This document shows, in pieces, positions 1-10,500 of a DNA stretch of 32,125 bases. Within the stretch, counting starts at the first letter, position 1. Each line of letters opens with the position of its first letter. The notes beneath the pieces are model-generated. The model saw nothing but the letters and a program-made list of their open reading frames with translations, was not told the origin of the DNA and ran no database searches. The DNA comes from an uncultured Bacteroidota bacterium (GTDB lineage Bacteria > Bacteroidota > Bacteroidia > Flavobacteriales > Flavobacteriaceae): assembly GCA_902517245.1 (NCBI GenBank), contig CABYBK010000014.1:1-32125 (forward strand). The letters run 5' to 3'. Both the position numbers and the translations under genes were made by a program.

Positions 1-1
1 T

Positions 2-3000
2 TTTCTATTTAAGCAAAGCTTTCAAGAAGCCCACAATGCAACTGCTGATGTTGAAGCAACTTCACGTGCTTTTTTGGAATTACTAAGATTAGATAAGTTG
101 CACCCTGAGGCATTTGAAAATGGTAAAGCAAACACGATTGGTATAAGTAAAAAAAACACTCCTTTTGAATTAATTGGATTATCTCACAAAAACTTAAAAG
201 AAGCTTCACTATTATTAAAAAAAGAGAAACTTGTATTTGTTAAACCTACAAAACATTTGGGAGTAAGTGATGAATTAGCTAATGCTCCATTTGCTCATTT
301 ACACAATCATTCTCAGTTTTCAGTTCTCCAATCGACTTTACGAATTAATCAATTGGTTGAGGCAACAGCAGAAGAAAATATGCCAGCTGTAGCGATAACA
401 GACCACGGGAATTTAATGGGGGCTTTTCACTTTATAAAAGCAATAAACAATCACAATAAAAATGTAGAAGATGGTAAAAAAATCAAACCTATAGTTGGCT
501 GCGAGTTTTATGTTTGTGATGATCATAAAGACAAAACAAGAAGAGATGATGGTTATCAAATTGTCTTTTTGGCAAAGAATAAAGCAGGTTACCATAATTT
601 AGCAAAACTCACTTCTGCTGCTTACGTTGACGGCTTCTATTACGTGCCTCGTATAGATAAAAATTTAGTAGAACATTACAAAGATGATTTGATTGTGCTT
701 AGTGGAAATACATATGGTGAAATTTATTCTAAAATCCTTAATGTGGGTAATCATCAAGCTGAGGAAGCGCTTCTGTGGTGGCAAAGCCAATTTGAAGATG
801 ACTTTTACTTAGAGTTGATGCGGCATGGCGAAGAAGGTGAGGATCGTGCTAATGAGGTATTGGTTCAATTCTCTCGTAAATATGATATCCCTCTAATTGC
901 AACTAATAATATATACTACGCTAAAAAGGATGAAGCAAATGCGCATGATATTTTGCTTTGTGTAAAAGAAGGAGAGAAGCAGGCCACACCAATTGGAAGA
1001 GGAAGAGGTTTTCGCTATGGATTTCCAAATCAAGAGTATTATTTTAAGACAGGTGAGGAAATGAAAAAATTATTTCAAGACCTACCTGAAGCAATATTAA
1101 ATATTCAAAAATTGATAGACAAGATTGAAATTTTTCAATTAAACCGTGACGTTTTACTACCAAAATTTCATATTCCAGATGCTCATATTGTAGAAAACGA
1201 TTTAGATGGTAAAAAAGGTGAAAATAAGTATTTACGTTTTCTCACATACGAAGGGGCTAAAAAACGCTACTCTACATTAACAGAAGATATAAAGGATAGA
1301 ATTGACTTTGAATTGAGAGTTATTGCAAATACTGGTTACCCAGGTTATTTTTTGATTGTTCAAGATTTCATAGCAGCAGCAAGAGATATGAATGTTTCTG
1401 TAGGGCCAGGAAGGGGATCAGCTGCGGGTTCAGTTGTGGCTTACTGCCTAAAAATAACGAATATTGATCCTATTAAGTACAATTTGCTTTTTGAGCGTTT
1501 TTTAAATCCAGATCGAGTGAGTATGCCTGATATTGATATTGATTTTGACGATGAAGGAAGAGGGCGCGTTATTGATTATGTAATTGAAAAATACGGATCT
1601 AATCAAGTTGCCCAAATCATTACATACGGAACAATGGCAGCAAAGTCATCTATTCGTGATACAGCAAGAGTACTTGATTTGCCATTAGGAGAAGCTGATA
1701 GAATAGCTAAGTTAATGCCAAATATCAAACTTGATAAAATTTTTAGTTACTCCGATCAAGAGCTTAAAGAAAAGCTCCGCTCAGAAGAAATTTCGAGGGT
1801 TAATGAAATCAAAAACATAGCAGATGAAGATTCTATTTCTGGACAGACTATACAACAAGCGAAAATCTTAGAGGGCTCTTTACGAAATATAGGAATTCAT
1901 GCCTGTGGAGTTATTATTACTCCAGATGATATTACACAATTTGTTCCAGTGTCTACCGCAAAGGATTCCGACTTATATGTAACTCAGTTTGACAATTCAG
2001 TGGTCGAGGATGCAGGATTGTTGAAAATGGACTTTTTAGGGCTCAAAACTCTAACCCTAATAAAGGATACCGTTAAACAAGTAAAATATAAGTATGGTAT
2101 TGATCTAGATCCTGATAACTTTCCATTAGATGATTTAAAGACATATGAGCTTTTTCAACGTGGAGAAACTGTTGGGGTTTTTCAATATGAATCTGCAGGG
2201 ATGCAAAAATATCTTAAAGATTTGAAACCAACAGTTTTTGGCGATCTAATAGCGATGAATGCATTATACAGACCAGGTCCTTTAGAATATATCCCAAGTT
2301 TCGTCGACAGGAAAAACGGAAGGGAAGATATAGCATATGATCTCCCTGTTATGGGTGAGTATTTAAAAGAAACTTATGGGATAACAGTTTATCAAGAGCA
2401 AGTTATGCTATTGTCTCAAAAATTAGCCGGTTTTTCAAAAGGTGATGCGGATATTTTAAGAAAGGCTATGGGTAAAAAGATTTTTGCATTACTACAAAAA
2501 TTGAAACCTCAATTTATAAACGGAGGAAAGTCTAATGGACACCCTGAGGAGGTACTTGAAAAAATTTGGAAGGATTGGGAAGCATTCGCAGCTTACGCAT
2601 TTAACAAATCTCATTCAACTTGCTATGCGTGGATTGGATACCAAACAGCATATTTAAAGGCTCATTATCCAGCAGAATATATGGCTGCCGTTCTATCAAA
2701 TAATATGAACGATATTAAGCAGGTCACATTTTTCATGGAAGAATGTCGTCGAATGGGGCTAAGAGTTTTAGGACCTGACGTCAATGAATCTTTTTACAAG
2801 TTTGCGGTAAATGACCAAAAGGCAATTCGTTTTGGAATGGGAGCTGTTAAAGGTGTTGGGAGAGCTGCTGTGGAGACAATTATAGAAAATAGAAAAGATG
2901 GAAAATTCAATTCAATCTTCGATTTAGCAAAACGAATTGATTTAAGAGCAGCTAATAAAAAAGCTTTTGAAAATTTAGTCCTAGCTGGAGGGATGGATTC

Positions 3001-3844
3001 CTTTGGGGATACAAACCGGGCACAATATTTAAACCCAGATGGAGATGGTATTACTTTTTTGGAAAAAGTTATTCGTTTTGGTGCCAAATATCAAGAGAAT
3101 TTAAACTCTTCTCAAATAAGTCTTTTTGGTAAGGATACGGATCAAATCTATCAAGACTTAACGATACCATTTAGTGAACCATGGAATAATTTAGTCAAAT
3201 TAAAAAAGGAAAAAGAGGTAGTTGGGATATATATTTCAGCTCATCCATTAGATGATTTTTCTCATGAGATGGATCATTACACAAATATTTCTTTGGCGGA
3301 CTTAGGAGATTTAGATCATTTGATTAATCGTGAATTAAATATTGGAGGAATCGTTAATGAAGTTGAACATTTAGAAACCAGGAACGGAAAAGGCTGGGCT
3401 CGTTTTTTTATGGAGGATTTTTCAGACCAGTATGAGTTTAGGATTTTTGGAGAGGATTATTTGAAATACAGACATTTTCTGGTAGTCAACCAATTTATTA
3501 GAATTCGAGTTACCATTCGCCAAGGGTGGACTAATAAAGACACTGGAAAAGTGGGATTGCCTCGAGTAAATTTTTTAAGTTTCGAAATGCTTCAAAATAC
3601 AATTGAAAACAATTCTAAAAAGTTAACTATTCAGCTCGATATCCATCAATTAAAAAGTGAAAAAATAAATGCTTTGAAGGGGCAACTAAAATCTTTTAAA
3701 GGGGATAAGCCAATTTTTTTCAATGTATATGATTCAGAAAAAAAAGTCAAGCTTACGCTTAATAGTAAAAAAATTAAAGTAAAGATTATACCAGAATTAT
3801 TGAATCAGCTAGAAGATCATGACTGGTTTTATAAGCTGAATTAA
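2..3844 (+). CDS. dnaE: DNA polymerase III subunit alpha with N-terminal exonuclease fusion (5' partial)
   Basis: Replicative C-family DNA polymerase, the catalytic subunit of the chromosomal replicase. The frame is open to the left edge, so the gene starts outside the window; a TTG at 74 is only an internal codon. The first visible residues contain an H-x4-D motif (window residues 11 and 16) like motif III of DEDDh proofreading exonucleases, so the protein appears to carry an epsilon-like domain at its N terminus. Next comes a PHP domain with H-L-H-N-H (about residue 99) and T-D-H-G-N. The polymerase palm has P-D-I-D-I-D-F (about residue 509) and the third catalytic Asp in K-M-D-F-L-G-L (about residue 677). 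Helix-hairpin-helix (nt about 2836) and OB-fold (nt about 3337-3500) regions follow. The 1,280 visible residues make a complete polymerase core. It is followed by trxA after 99 bases. Confidence 0.96.
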   Translation, partial: FLFKQSFQEAHNATADVEATSRAFLELLRLDKLHPEAFENGKANTIGISKKNTPFELIGLSHKNLKEASLLLKKEKLVFVKPTKHLGVSDELANAPFAHLHNHSQFSVLQSTLRINQLVEATAEENMPAVAITDHGNLMGAFHFIKAINNHNKNVEDGKKIKPIVGCEFYVCDDHKDKTRRDDGYQIVFLAKNKAGYHNLAKLTSAAYVDGFYYVPRIDKNLVEHYKDDLIVLSGNTYGEIYSKILNVGNHQAEEALLWWQSQFEDDFYLELMRHGEEGEDRANEVLVQFSRKYDIPLIATNNIYYAKKDEANAHDILLCVKEGEKQATPIGRGRGFRYGFPNQEYYFKTGEEMKKLFQDLPEAILNIQKLIDKIEIFQLNRDVLLPKFHIPDAHIVENDLDGKKGENKYLRFLTYEGAKKRYSTLTEDIKDRIDFELRVIANTGYPGYFLIVQDFIAAARDMNVSVGPGRGSAAGSVVAYCLKITNIDPIKYNLLFERFLNPDRVSMPDIDIDFDDEGRGRVIDYVIEKYGSNQVAQIITYGTMAAKSSIRDTARVLDLPLGEADRIAKLMPNIKLDKIFSYSDQELKEKLRSEEISRVNEIKNIADEDSISGQTIQQAKILEGSLRNIGIHACGVIITPDDITQFVPVSTAKDSDLYVTQFDNSVVEDAGLLKMDFLGLKTLTLIKDTVKQVKYKYGIDLDPDNFPLDDLKTYELFQRGETVGVFQYESAGMQKYLKDLKPTVFGDLIAMNALYRPGPLEYIPSFVDRKNGREDIAYDLPVMGEYLKETYGITVYQEQVMLLSQKLAGFSKGDADILRKAMGKKIFALLQKLKPQFINGGKSNGHPEEVLEKIWKDWEAFAAYAFNKSHSTCYAWIGYQTAYLKAHYPAEYMAAVLSNNMNDIKQVTFFMEECRRMGLRVLGPDVNESFYKFAVNDQKAIRFGMGAVKGVGRAAVETIIENRKDGKFNSIFDLAKRIDLRAANKKAFENLVLAGGMDSFGDTNRAQYLNPDGDGITFLEKVIRFGAKYQENLNSSQISLFGKDTDQIYQDLTIPFSEPWNNLVKLKKEKEVVGIYISAHPLDDFSHEMDHYTNISLADLGDLDHLINRELNIGGIVNEVEHLETRNGKGWARFFMEDFSDQYEFRIFGEDYLKYRHFLVVNQFIRIRVTIRQGWTNKDTGKVGLPRVNFLSFEMLQNTIENNSKKLTIQLDIHQLKSEKINALKGQLKSFKGDKPIFFNVYDSEKKVKLTLNSKKIKVKIIPELLNQLEDHDWFYKLN

Positions 3845-3916
3845 AGTTATTGTAAAAAACCATCAACAAATAAAAAAAATTGATTTAAAGAAGGTAGATT
3901 CTTTAGTTAAAACAAT

Positions 3917-3924
3917 TAAATTTG
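3917..3924 (+). promoter_or_regulatory. Putative -7 promoter element of trxA
   Basis: TAAATTTG matches the Bacteroidota sigma-A -7 consensus TAnnTTTG and lies 19 bases before the trxA ATG. I see no good -33 TTG at the usual distance (the nearest is at 3880-3882, too far), so this is a half-match. The stretch before the ATG is A/T-rich with no Shine-Dalgarno sequence, as is usual in this phylum. Confidence 0.45.
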
Positions 3925-3943
3925 AAACTTTAATTAAAATAAA

Positions 3944-4261
3944 ATGGCATTAGAAATTACAGATGCAACTTTTGACCAAGTTGTTTTAAAATCAAACAAA
4001 CCTGTTTTAGTTGACTTTTGGGCCGCATGGTGTGGACCTTGCAGAATGGTAGGTCCTATTATCGAAGATTTGAGTAAAGATTATGAGGGCAAGGCTGTAG
4101 TCGGGAAAGTTGACGTTGACGCAAACCAAGAGTTTGCAGCGAAATATGGGGTTAGAAACATACCTACTGTATTAGTTTTTGATAAGGGAGAATTAGTTGG
4201 AAGACACGTTGGAGTTTCTCCAAAAAACACTTATGCAGAAGCGATAGATGCAGTTTTATAA
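3944..4261 (+). CDS. trxA: Thioredoxin
   Basis: Small cytoplasmic dithiol-disulfide oxidoreductase that reduces protein disulfides and supplies electrons to enzymes such as ribonucleotide reductase and ArsC-type reductases. It is 105 residues, the standard length for a single-domain thioredoxin. The active site W-C-G-P-C is at residues 29-33, the buried acidic residue is D24 in V-D-F-W, and the cis-proline is in R-N-I-P-T. There is no signal peptide, so it acts in the cytoplasm. The ATG at 3944 gives the canonical N terminus. It lies downstream of dnaE on the same strand and probably has its own promoter. Confidence 0.97.
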   Translation: MALEITDATFDQVVLKSNKPVLVDFWAAWCGPCRMVGPIIEDLSKDYEGKAVVGKVDVDANQEFAAKYGVRNIPTVLVFDKGELVGRHVGVSPKNTYAEAIDAVL

Positions 4262-4285
4262 GTATTAGCTTTTTAGTATTAATTG

Positions 4286-4316
4286 TTTGGCATATTCAAA
4301 ATGCAGCGTATATTTG
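4286..4316 (+). promoter_or_regulatory. Promoter of tRNA-Asp (TTTG-19-TATATTTG)
   Basis: TTTG at 4286-4289 is followed, exactly 19 bases later, by TATATTTG at 4309-4316. This is the full Bacteroidota vegetative promoter (-33 TTTG, -7 TAnnTTTG). It would start transcription a few bases before the mature tRNA 5' end at 4331. It is the best promoter match I found in the window. Confidence 0.75.
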
Positions 4317-4330
4317 CAATCGCCAAATGA

Positions 4331-4404
4331 GGTCTGGTAGTTCAGTTGGTTAGAATACATGCCTGTCACGCATGGGGTCGCGGGTTCGAGTCCCGTCCAG
4401 ACCG
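4331..4404 (+). tRNA. tRNA-Asp (anticodon GTC)
   Basis: A 74-base cloverleaf. The acceptor stem GGTCTGG pairs with CCAGACC and is followed by discriminator G. The anticodon stem CATGC/GCATG (4358-4362 with 4370-4374) encloses the loop CTGTCAC with anticodon GTC at 4365-4367, which reads Asp codons GAC/GAT. The T-arm has the usual GGTTCGAGTCC. CCA is not encoded and must be added after transcription. A local point of interest is that the next gene is exceptionally rich in Asp codons, mostly GAT. Confidence 0.97.
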
Positions 4405-4432
4405 CACTCTAAAATGTTGTGTGTTGTTAGTT

Positions 4433-4452
4433 AAGGTAAAAATTACCTTTTA
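4433..4452 (+). terminator. Small hairpin after tRNA-Asp (possible first terminator)
   Basis: AAGGTAA (4433-4439) pairs with TTACCTT (4443-4449) across a 3-base AAA loop and runs into a short T stretch. It is a weak, AT-rich hairpin and may act together with the stronger one 20 bases later. Confidence 0.35.
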
Positions 4453-4467
4453 TTAGCAGCTAATGAG

Positions 4468-4497
4468 AAGCTTTCCAACTTATGGGAGGCTTTTTTT
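4468..4497 (+). terminator. Rho-independent terminator of tRNA-Asp
   Basis: A 9-base-pair stem (4468-4476 with 4484-4492, including two G-U pairs in RNA) with a 7-base loop leads straight into a run of T residues ending at 4497. It separates the tRNA transcript from the giant gene that follows. Confidence 0.75.
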
Positions 4498-4593
4498 GTT
4501 TAACTTTTTACTTTATTCCTACTGAATTGCTCCTTTAATGCTAAATATTAGCTAGTAAATTATTATTTTTACATACGGTCAACTTTATTCATT

Positions 4594-7500
4594 ATCAACA
4601 ACTTAAAAAAAAATATAACTTTAATTGTTTTTTCTTTGATAGCACACATTGTGTTTTCTCAGGAAATTAACATTAATGTTGATATATCTACTGAAATAAG
4701 ATCAAAGAGAGTTAAACTCGCTTTGGAAGTAAATAAGAAGAAAGATCTTTATTTTAACGGTACCGTTAAAGTTGCATTTGGCACTAATTCTAGTACTCTA
4801 ACAACTTACACTGTTGGGACTATTTCCGATTCAGAAAGCTTTAATTTAAAGACTTACAGTTTTGATAAAGATGCGCTTTCTCCAGGGACAAATTACATAT
4901 ATAAATGGTGGGTGGAAACAAATTCTTCTGCTGTAGGAACCATTGAACTAGATCCAGTAAGTTTCACAACTCCTAGTAGCTTCGATGTTTTACCTTATCA
5001 AAAATTCCAAATACCAGAGGAAGGAATGAAACAAGGTGACACCATCGGTTTTATAAAGTATGAAGATACAGCTGGCACCTGGCAAAAGGTCCAAACATAT
5101 TACAAGACAACTTTAGGTCTAAAAACAGACGGTACTCTTTGGGCATGGGGAAGGAACGCCAAGCGACTTATAATAAATCCAGCTAGCGAATCAGAAGTTG
5201 TGTATGAGCCCCTTCAAGTAATTATGCCACCAGAACCAGATGATTTTGACCAAGATGGAGACGGGTACTTTGATGCTGATGAAGATTTAAATAATGGTCA
5301 ATCAGACAAAGCAGACTCTGACAGTACTCCGACTGATTCTGATGGAGATGGTTTTTCAGATGCTTTTGAAACCCTTATTGGAACAGATCCAAATGATGGT
5401 GAAATTACTTGGGAAGACGATCAAAAAATTTATGATTACTACATTACGAATCTTGTCAATTCAAGTAACCAGTTATTATTTCACGATTTTGCTGTTTCAA
5501 GAACAGCAGTTCTTGGTATTGAAAAAACCTCAAGAAAATTATATTATTGGGGTGATGGAAACGGTAATATTCATCTTAATTCAAGATATCACAATTCTCA
5601 CCTTCAAAACAGTAAACATTTAGTTGACAACCCTGATTCAAACATTTTACCCATAAATTATGCCTTGGGGGAATTGCTTTCTGGAGAGCAGGTTTTAAAT
5701 GATTTCCCAGTTGTTATTGACACATTACTAAGATGGGATAAGGTAGCAATATCCAATAATTATGATACACCAAAAATACCAAACCTAAATAATTTAGGAA
5801 CTGTTTTTGATACCACTGCAGCTGGAATAACAGAGGACGGAGCGCTTTATGTATGGGGTGTTATTGATGGGCTTATGCTTCCCAATTATGTAAATGTTAG
5901 TAATGGGAAAACTTGGAAAGATGTTAAAGTAGGAGATGCAATAATTGCCCTAGCCACAGATGGAACTATTCATGAGATAGGAATGGAAATTCCAACAACT
6001 GCTAATGCATCTACATTAGACAGGGATAATGACGGTGTTCCAGATGTAGACGACGCTTTTGAGTGGGATCCTGCATTTCAGTACGATAATGATGATGATG
6101 GATTTCCTAATAAAATAGAAGATCAGGTTGGAACAGATAAAAATAATCCAGATACAGATGGAGACGGTGTTTTAGATGCTGAAGATCAGCTTCCATTGGA
6201 CTCAAATTATTCTAATGATGCAGACTTTGATGGATTACCTGACGAACTAGATCCTAATGATGACAACTGGGATAGTGATGGAGATGGAGTTCCCGACGGA
6301 GAAGATGCTGACCCAGCAGATAGCTCAAAGCGTTGGGATTGTGATAAAGATGGAGTAAGTGATGAAGAGGAATGGGAACGAAATGCAGATCCATGTGTAT
6401 TAGATACTGACGGAGACGGTGTTGAAGATAAAGATGATAAATATCCGAGATCTTACTTCTATAAGTATGATAGCGATAATGATGGACTTCCTGATGCACT
6501 TGAGACAGTAAATGGAACAGACCCAAATAACCCTGACACTGATGGGGATACATATCTTGACGCTATCGCAGCCTCGAAATTTGATACATTCAGAGAAGCT
6601 GCAAATAGTTTAGACTGTTCTTTGGGCTGGGAAAGATGTGATCAATGGCTTTATTTCTGGAGATTTTGGGATATAAAATACGACTGTAATGGTGATGGTT
6701 GGGTATCTTGGGAAGAGTGGGAAGGAATAAGTCCTGCATGTCAAAATTTAAAACCAAGGGATGAGTTTCCCAATGATCCTAACTATACCGCAGATACAGA
6801 TCGCGATGGTGATCCTGATGAAATAGATGATGACGACGATAATGACGGCTTCAAAGATGTTGTTGAACTAGACTCTAATGTTAACACTGATCCAAAAGAC
6901 TGGGAAAGTCAGCCTGAGGATATGGATGGAGATTGGTTAGCAGATGCAATTGAAATCTCTATTGGTTCTGATCCAAATAATTGGGATACAGACGGTGACG
7001 GTTCTGGAGATGGTTGGGATTCATGGCCATTAGATCCAACTATTGCATGGGATGATGATAAAGATCGATTAGAAAATTGGATTGAAGAAAATAGACTTGG
7101 AACTGATCCTCAAAAGGCCGATACGGATGGTGATGGAGTAAGCGATAAAGATGATCTTTTTCCTTTAGATGCAACTCAATCTAGTGATACTGATGGTGAT
7201 GGACTATCTGATAGTTATGAAAATGCTCAGGGGATGAATCCAAACAGTAAAGATTCTGATGGAGACGGTTATTATGATGCTCCTTGTGATCGAAATAAAG
7301 AAATTTATTATACGGATCCTGATACAGGATTTTCTTGGTGGACTGATAATTGGAGAGAGTGCGATGGATATTGGGCGCAAAATCCAAATAATAATAATAA
7401 TTGGCAATATTACCCTAGTTCTTGGGTAGAAGACAAATTCCCTACTAATGCCAATGAATGGGCAGACAATGATGGTGACGGCACTGGAGACAACTCAGAC

Positions 7501-10500
7501 ACAGATGACGACAATGATGGCACTATAGATACAGAAGATGATTTCCCTAATAATCCTGCTGAACAGAAAAATACAGACAAACCAACCATAGCAAATGGAT
7601 ACCTGACAGATGATGATAATGACGGGGTTTATGGAGAGGATTACAATAATGATGGATGGGTTGAAGAGACAAGTGGTGATAGAAGAAGATTTGACTTCAT
7701 TGGAAATAATCAAGATTTAGATGATGATGGTGATTTGTATTTAGATGTTGACGAAATAGCGAGTGGTACAGATCCATTAGACCCAGACGATTTTCCAGGG
7801 TCTACTTTTAGAGATCAAGATAAAGACGGTCTATCAGACGGCTATGAAATAAACAACAATACAGATCCAAAAAACTGGGATTCAGATGGAGACGGAGTTA
7901 GTGATGGTTGGAAATACCCACATAAGTGTGGCACTTGGGGTAGCTCTAATCATAAAATATTTATCGAAATACCAAAAGCCTCTGCAACAGTAAATCCAGA
8001 CACATATTATATTATGATGATTGGATATAATGAAAATTACGATAATAGAACAACCGTTTCTTATACTGTTTCAACAAGCATAAACGGGACTCAATTATTA
8101 AATCATTTTGCGACCGAGCTAAATAAAATTGGACAAATCACTCACAATACTAACCAAACTCAAACATACTCAGCTACTGTAAGTGACAACCTATTAATTA
8201 TTTCTCTAGATAATCCCCAAAGAAAATTTCATTATGATGCATTTAACACCGTAATAGGCCCAAATAATACTATTTACCTTGATAAGCATGATCACGATTC
8301 CCATTTTTGGAAATCAGATTTTTATGTTCTTCCAGCTACAGGGAATAATATCAATGACATGTGCGAAGGATGGAATATGAGATATGGATATGGAGGATAT
8401 AAAGATCAATCTAATTCGGAGTTTGATTTGCTCAGAGATGCTTTCCCTAATGACCCTAACGAATTTTGGGATACAGATGGAGATGGAACAGGTGATAAGT
8501 CTGACACTGACATCGATGGAGATGGAATTTTAAATTCCGTTGATCCAATGCCATATAATTCTACCCAAAGTCTTGATACTGATTCAGATGGATATTTAGA
8601 TAATATTGATCAAGATGATGATAATGATTGGAGAATAGATGTAGATGAAGCGCATAATTCTACCGATCCTCTTGATAGTAACTCTAGGGCATCAGCAGAT
8701 GCTGACGGTGATGGTCTTTCTGATAGCTATGAAGCATCTATAGGATCAAACCCTAATGACTGGGATAGTGACAACGATGGAATTAGTGATGGCCCTTTAA
8801 GAAAAGCAATTGCTAGTGGACAAAATTGGAATGTTCGAATAGATATTCCAAATGCAGGTTTCTCGACTATTATCGGGGACGAGTATTTCATAACTTTAAA
8901 TGGTCATAATCAAGATTATGACGATAGATTATTAGTAACATTTGATGGTCAAACCTCAAAAACAGGCACTCAATTACTAAATTATTTTGCAGCTGCCTTA
9001 AATAACGTTGGTAAGGTACTTCATGATAGTGGGACTCAAGAAACTTTTACAGCTTCGGTTTCCGGAACTAGATTAACTATAGCAGGTAATGATACATCAA
9101 AGAATTTTCACTTTGAAGCATTTGTTACAATACCAGGAGCTAACAATAAACTTGTCTTAGTTAATCATGATTGGAGATACCATTGGTGGAAATCAGATGT
9201 GCTTCAACAAAAAGATGAAAATGCTTGCTGTGGGTCAGATAAATATGACGCTATTGTAAATAAGCGGCATTTATTTTTGATGGATGCATTCCCTAATGAC
9301 CCTAATGAATTTTGGGATACAGATGGAGATGGTATAGGGGATAATTCTGATACAGATATCGATGGAGATGGCTATACAAACGTAAATGATAAGATGCCTT
9401 TCGACCCAAGAGATCATTTAGATACTGATAATGATGGGATTGGAGATAGTTTAGATGACAACAAAGATGGAGATAATTTCCTAGATTTTGATGATCCAAA
9501 CCCAACCGTCTTTACTCCAGCTGATGGAGGACAAGATGCAGATAATGACGGTTTTTCTGACGGGTATGAAAGAAGTATTGGTACGGATCCAAACGATTGG
9601 GACTCAGACGATGACGGTGTAAGTGATGGTTGGCAATACCCTCAAAGAGACGAATCTGTTAACTGGAATGTTACAATTGATATACTCTCCACATCCGCAA
9701 AGCCTCAGTTTGGCGATGAATATAAATTACAAATTGAGGGATATAATAATTGGAATAATAGAACAGAATTAAGCCTTACTGTAAGCACGACAACTACAGC
9801 TAGTGAAATATTACAATATTTTAATAGTCAAATCAATAGTTTGGGTAATGTACAATACATTGAAAATGGTACTACATATAATGAATCGATTTCTTCAGTT
9901 GTTTCTTCAACTAAATTAATTATTAGTGGAAATGATTTTGATAGAGATATTAATATTAACGCCTTTAGCACAATAGTAAACGGCACAAAATTAATACTGT
10001 CGGATGATTACGGAGATTGGAATTGGAAGAGTAATTTCTTTGCCCAAAGAGACCCAAATAAAGGCCATGGAAACTTTTATTTTTACGGAGAAGGAAGGAC
10101 TCAGAGCCAACTAAAAGGTGAACTTTTTATAGATGCATTCCCAAATGATCCAAATGAGTATTGGGATACAGATGGGGACGGTATAGGAGATAATGCTGAC
10201 ACTGATATAGACGGCGATGGACTTACAAATGTATACGAGTTAACCCCAAGAGAACCTAAGCATTCAGGATCTGGATTCTATTTACATTCAAAATCAAACC
10301 CTTATTTGGTAGATTCAGACTTTGATGGAGTTGATGATAAATCAGATGGTATTCCTTGGAATGACAGAGAATCTGTAGATTTTGATGGTGATTTTAGAGG
10401 GGATGAAAATGATGACGATGACGATGATAACGATGGTTTGTCAGATCTTCAGGAAATAAATTTAGGTCTTAATACTAATAATAAAGATTCTGATGGGGAC

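Noticed and set aside
74-3844. DnaE starting at TTG 74
   Set aside because: The frame is open to the window edge and encodes exonuclease motif III upstream, so 74 is an internal codon.
6254-7713. Long minus-strand open frames opposite the TSP3 array (also near 9302, 11269 and 11702)
   Set aside because: They are shadows of the repetitive GAT/GGA codons of the giant gene; their translations are His/Leu/Ile-rich low-complexity sequence.
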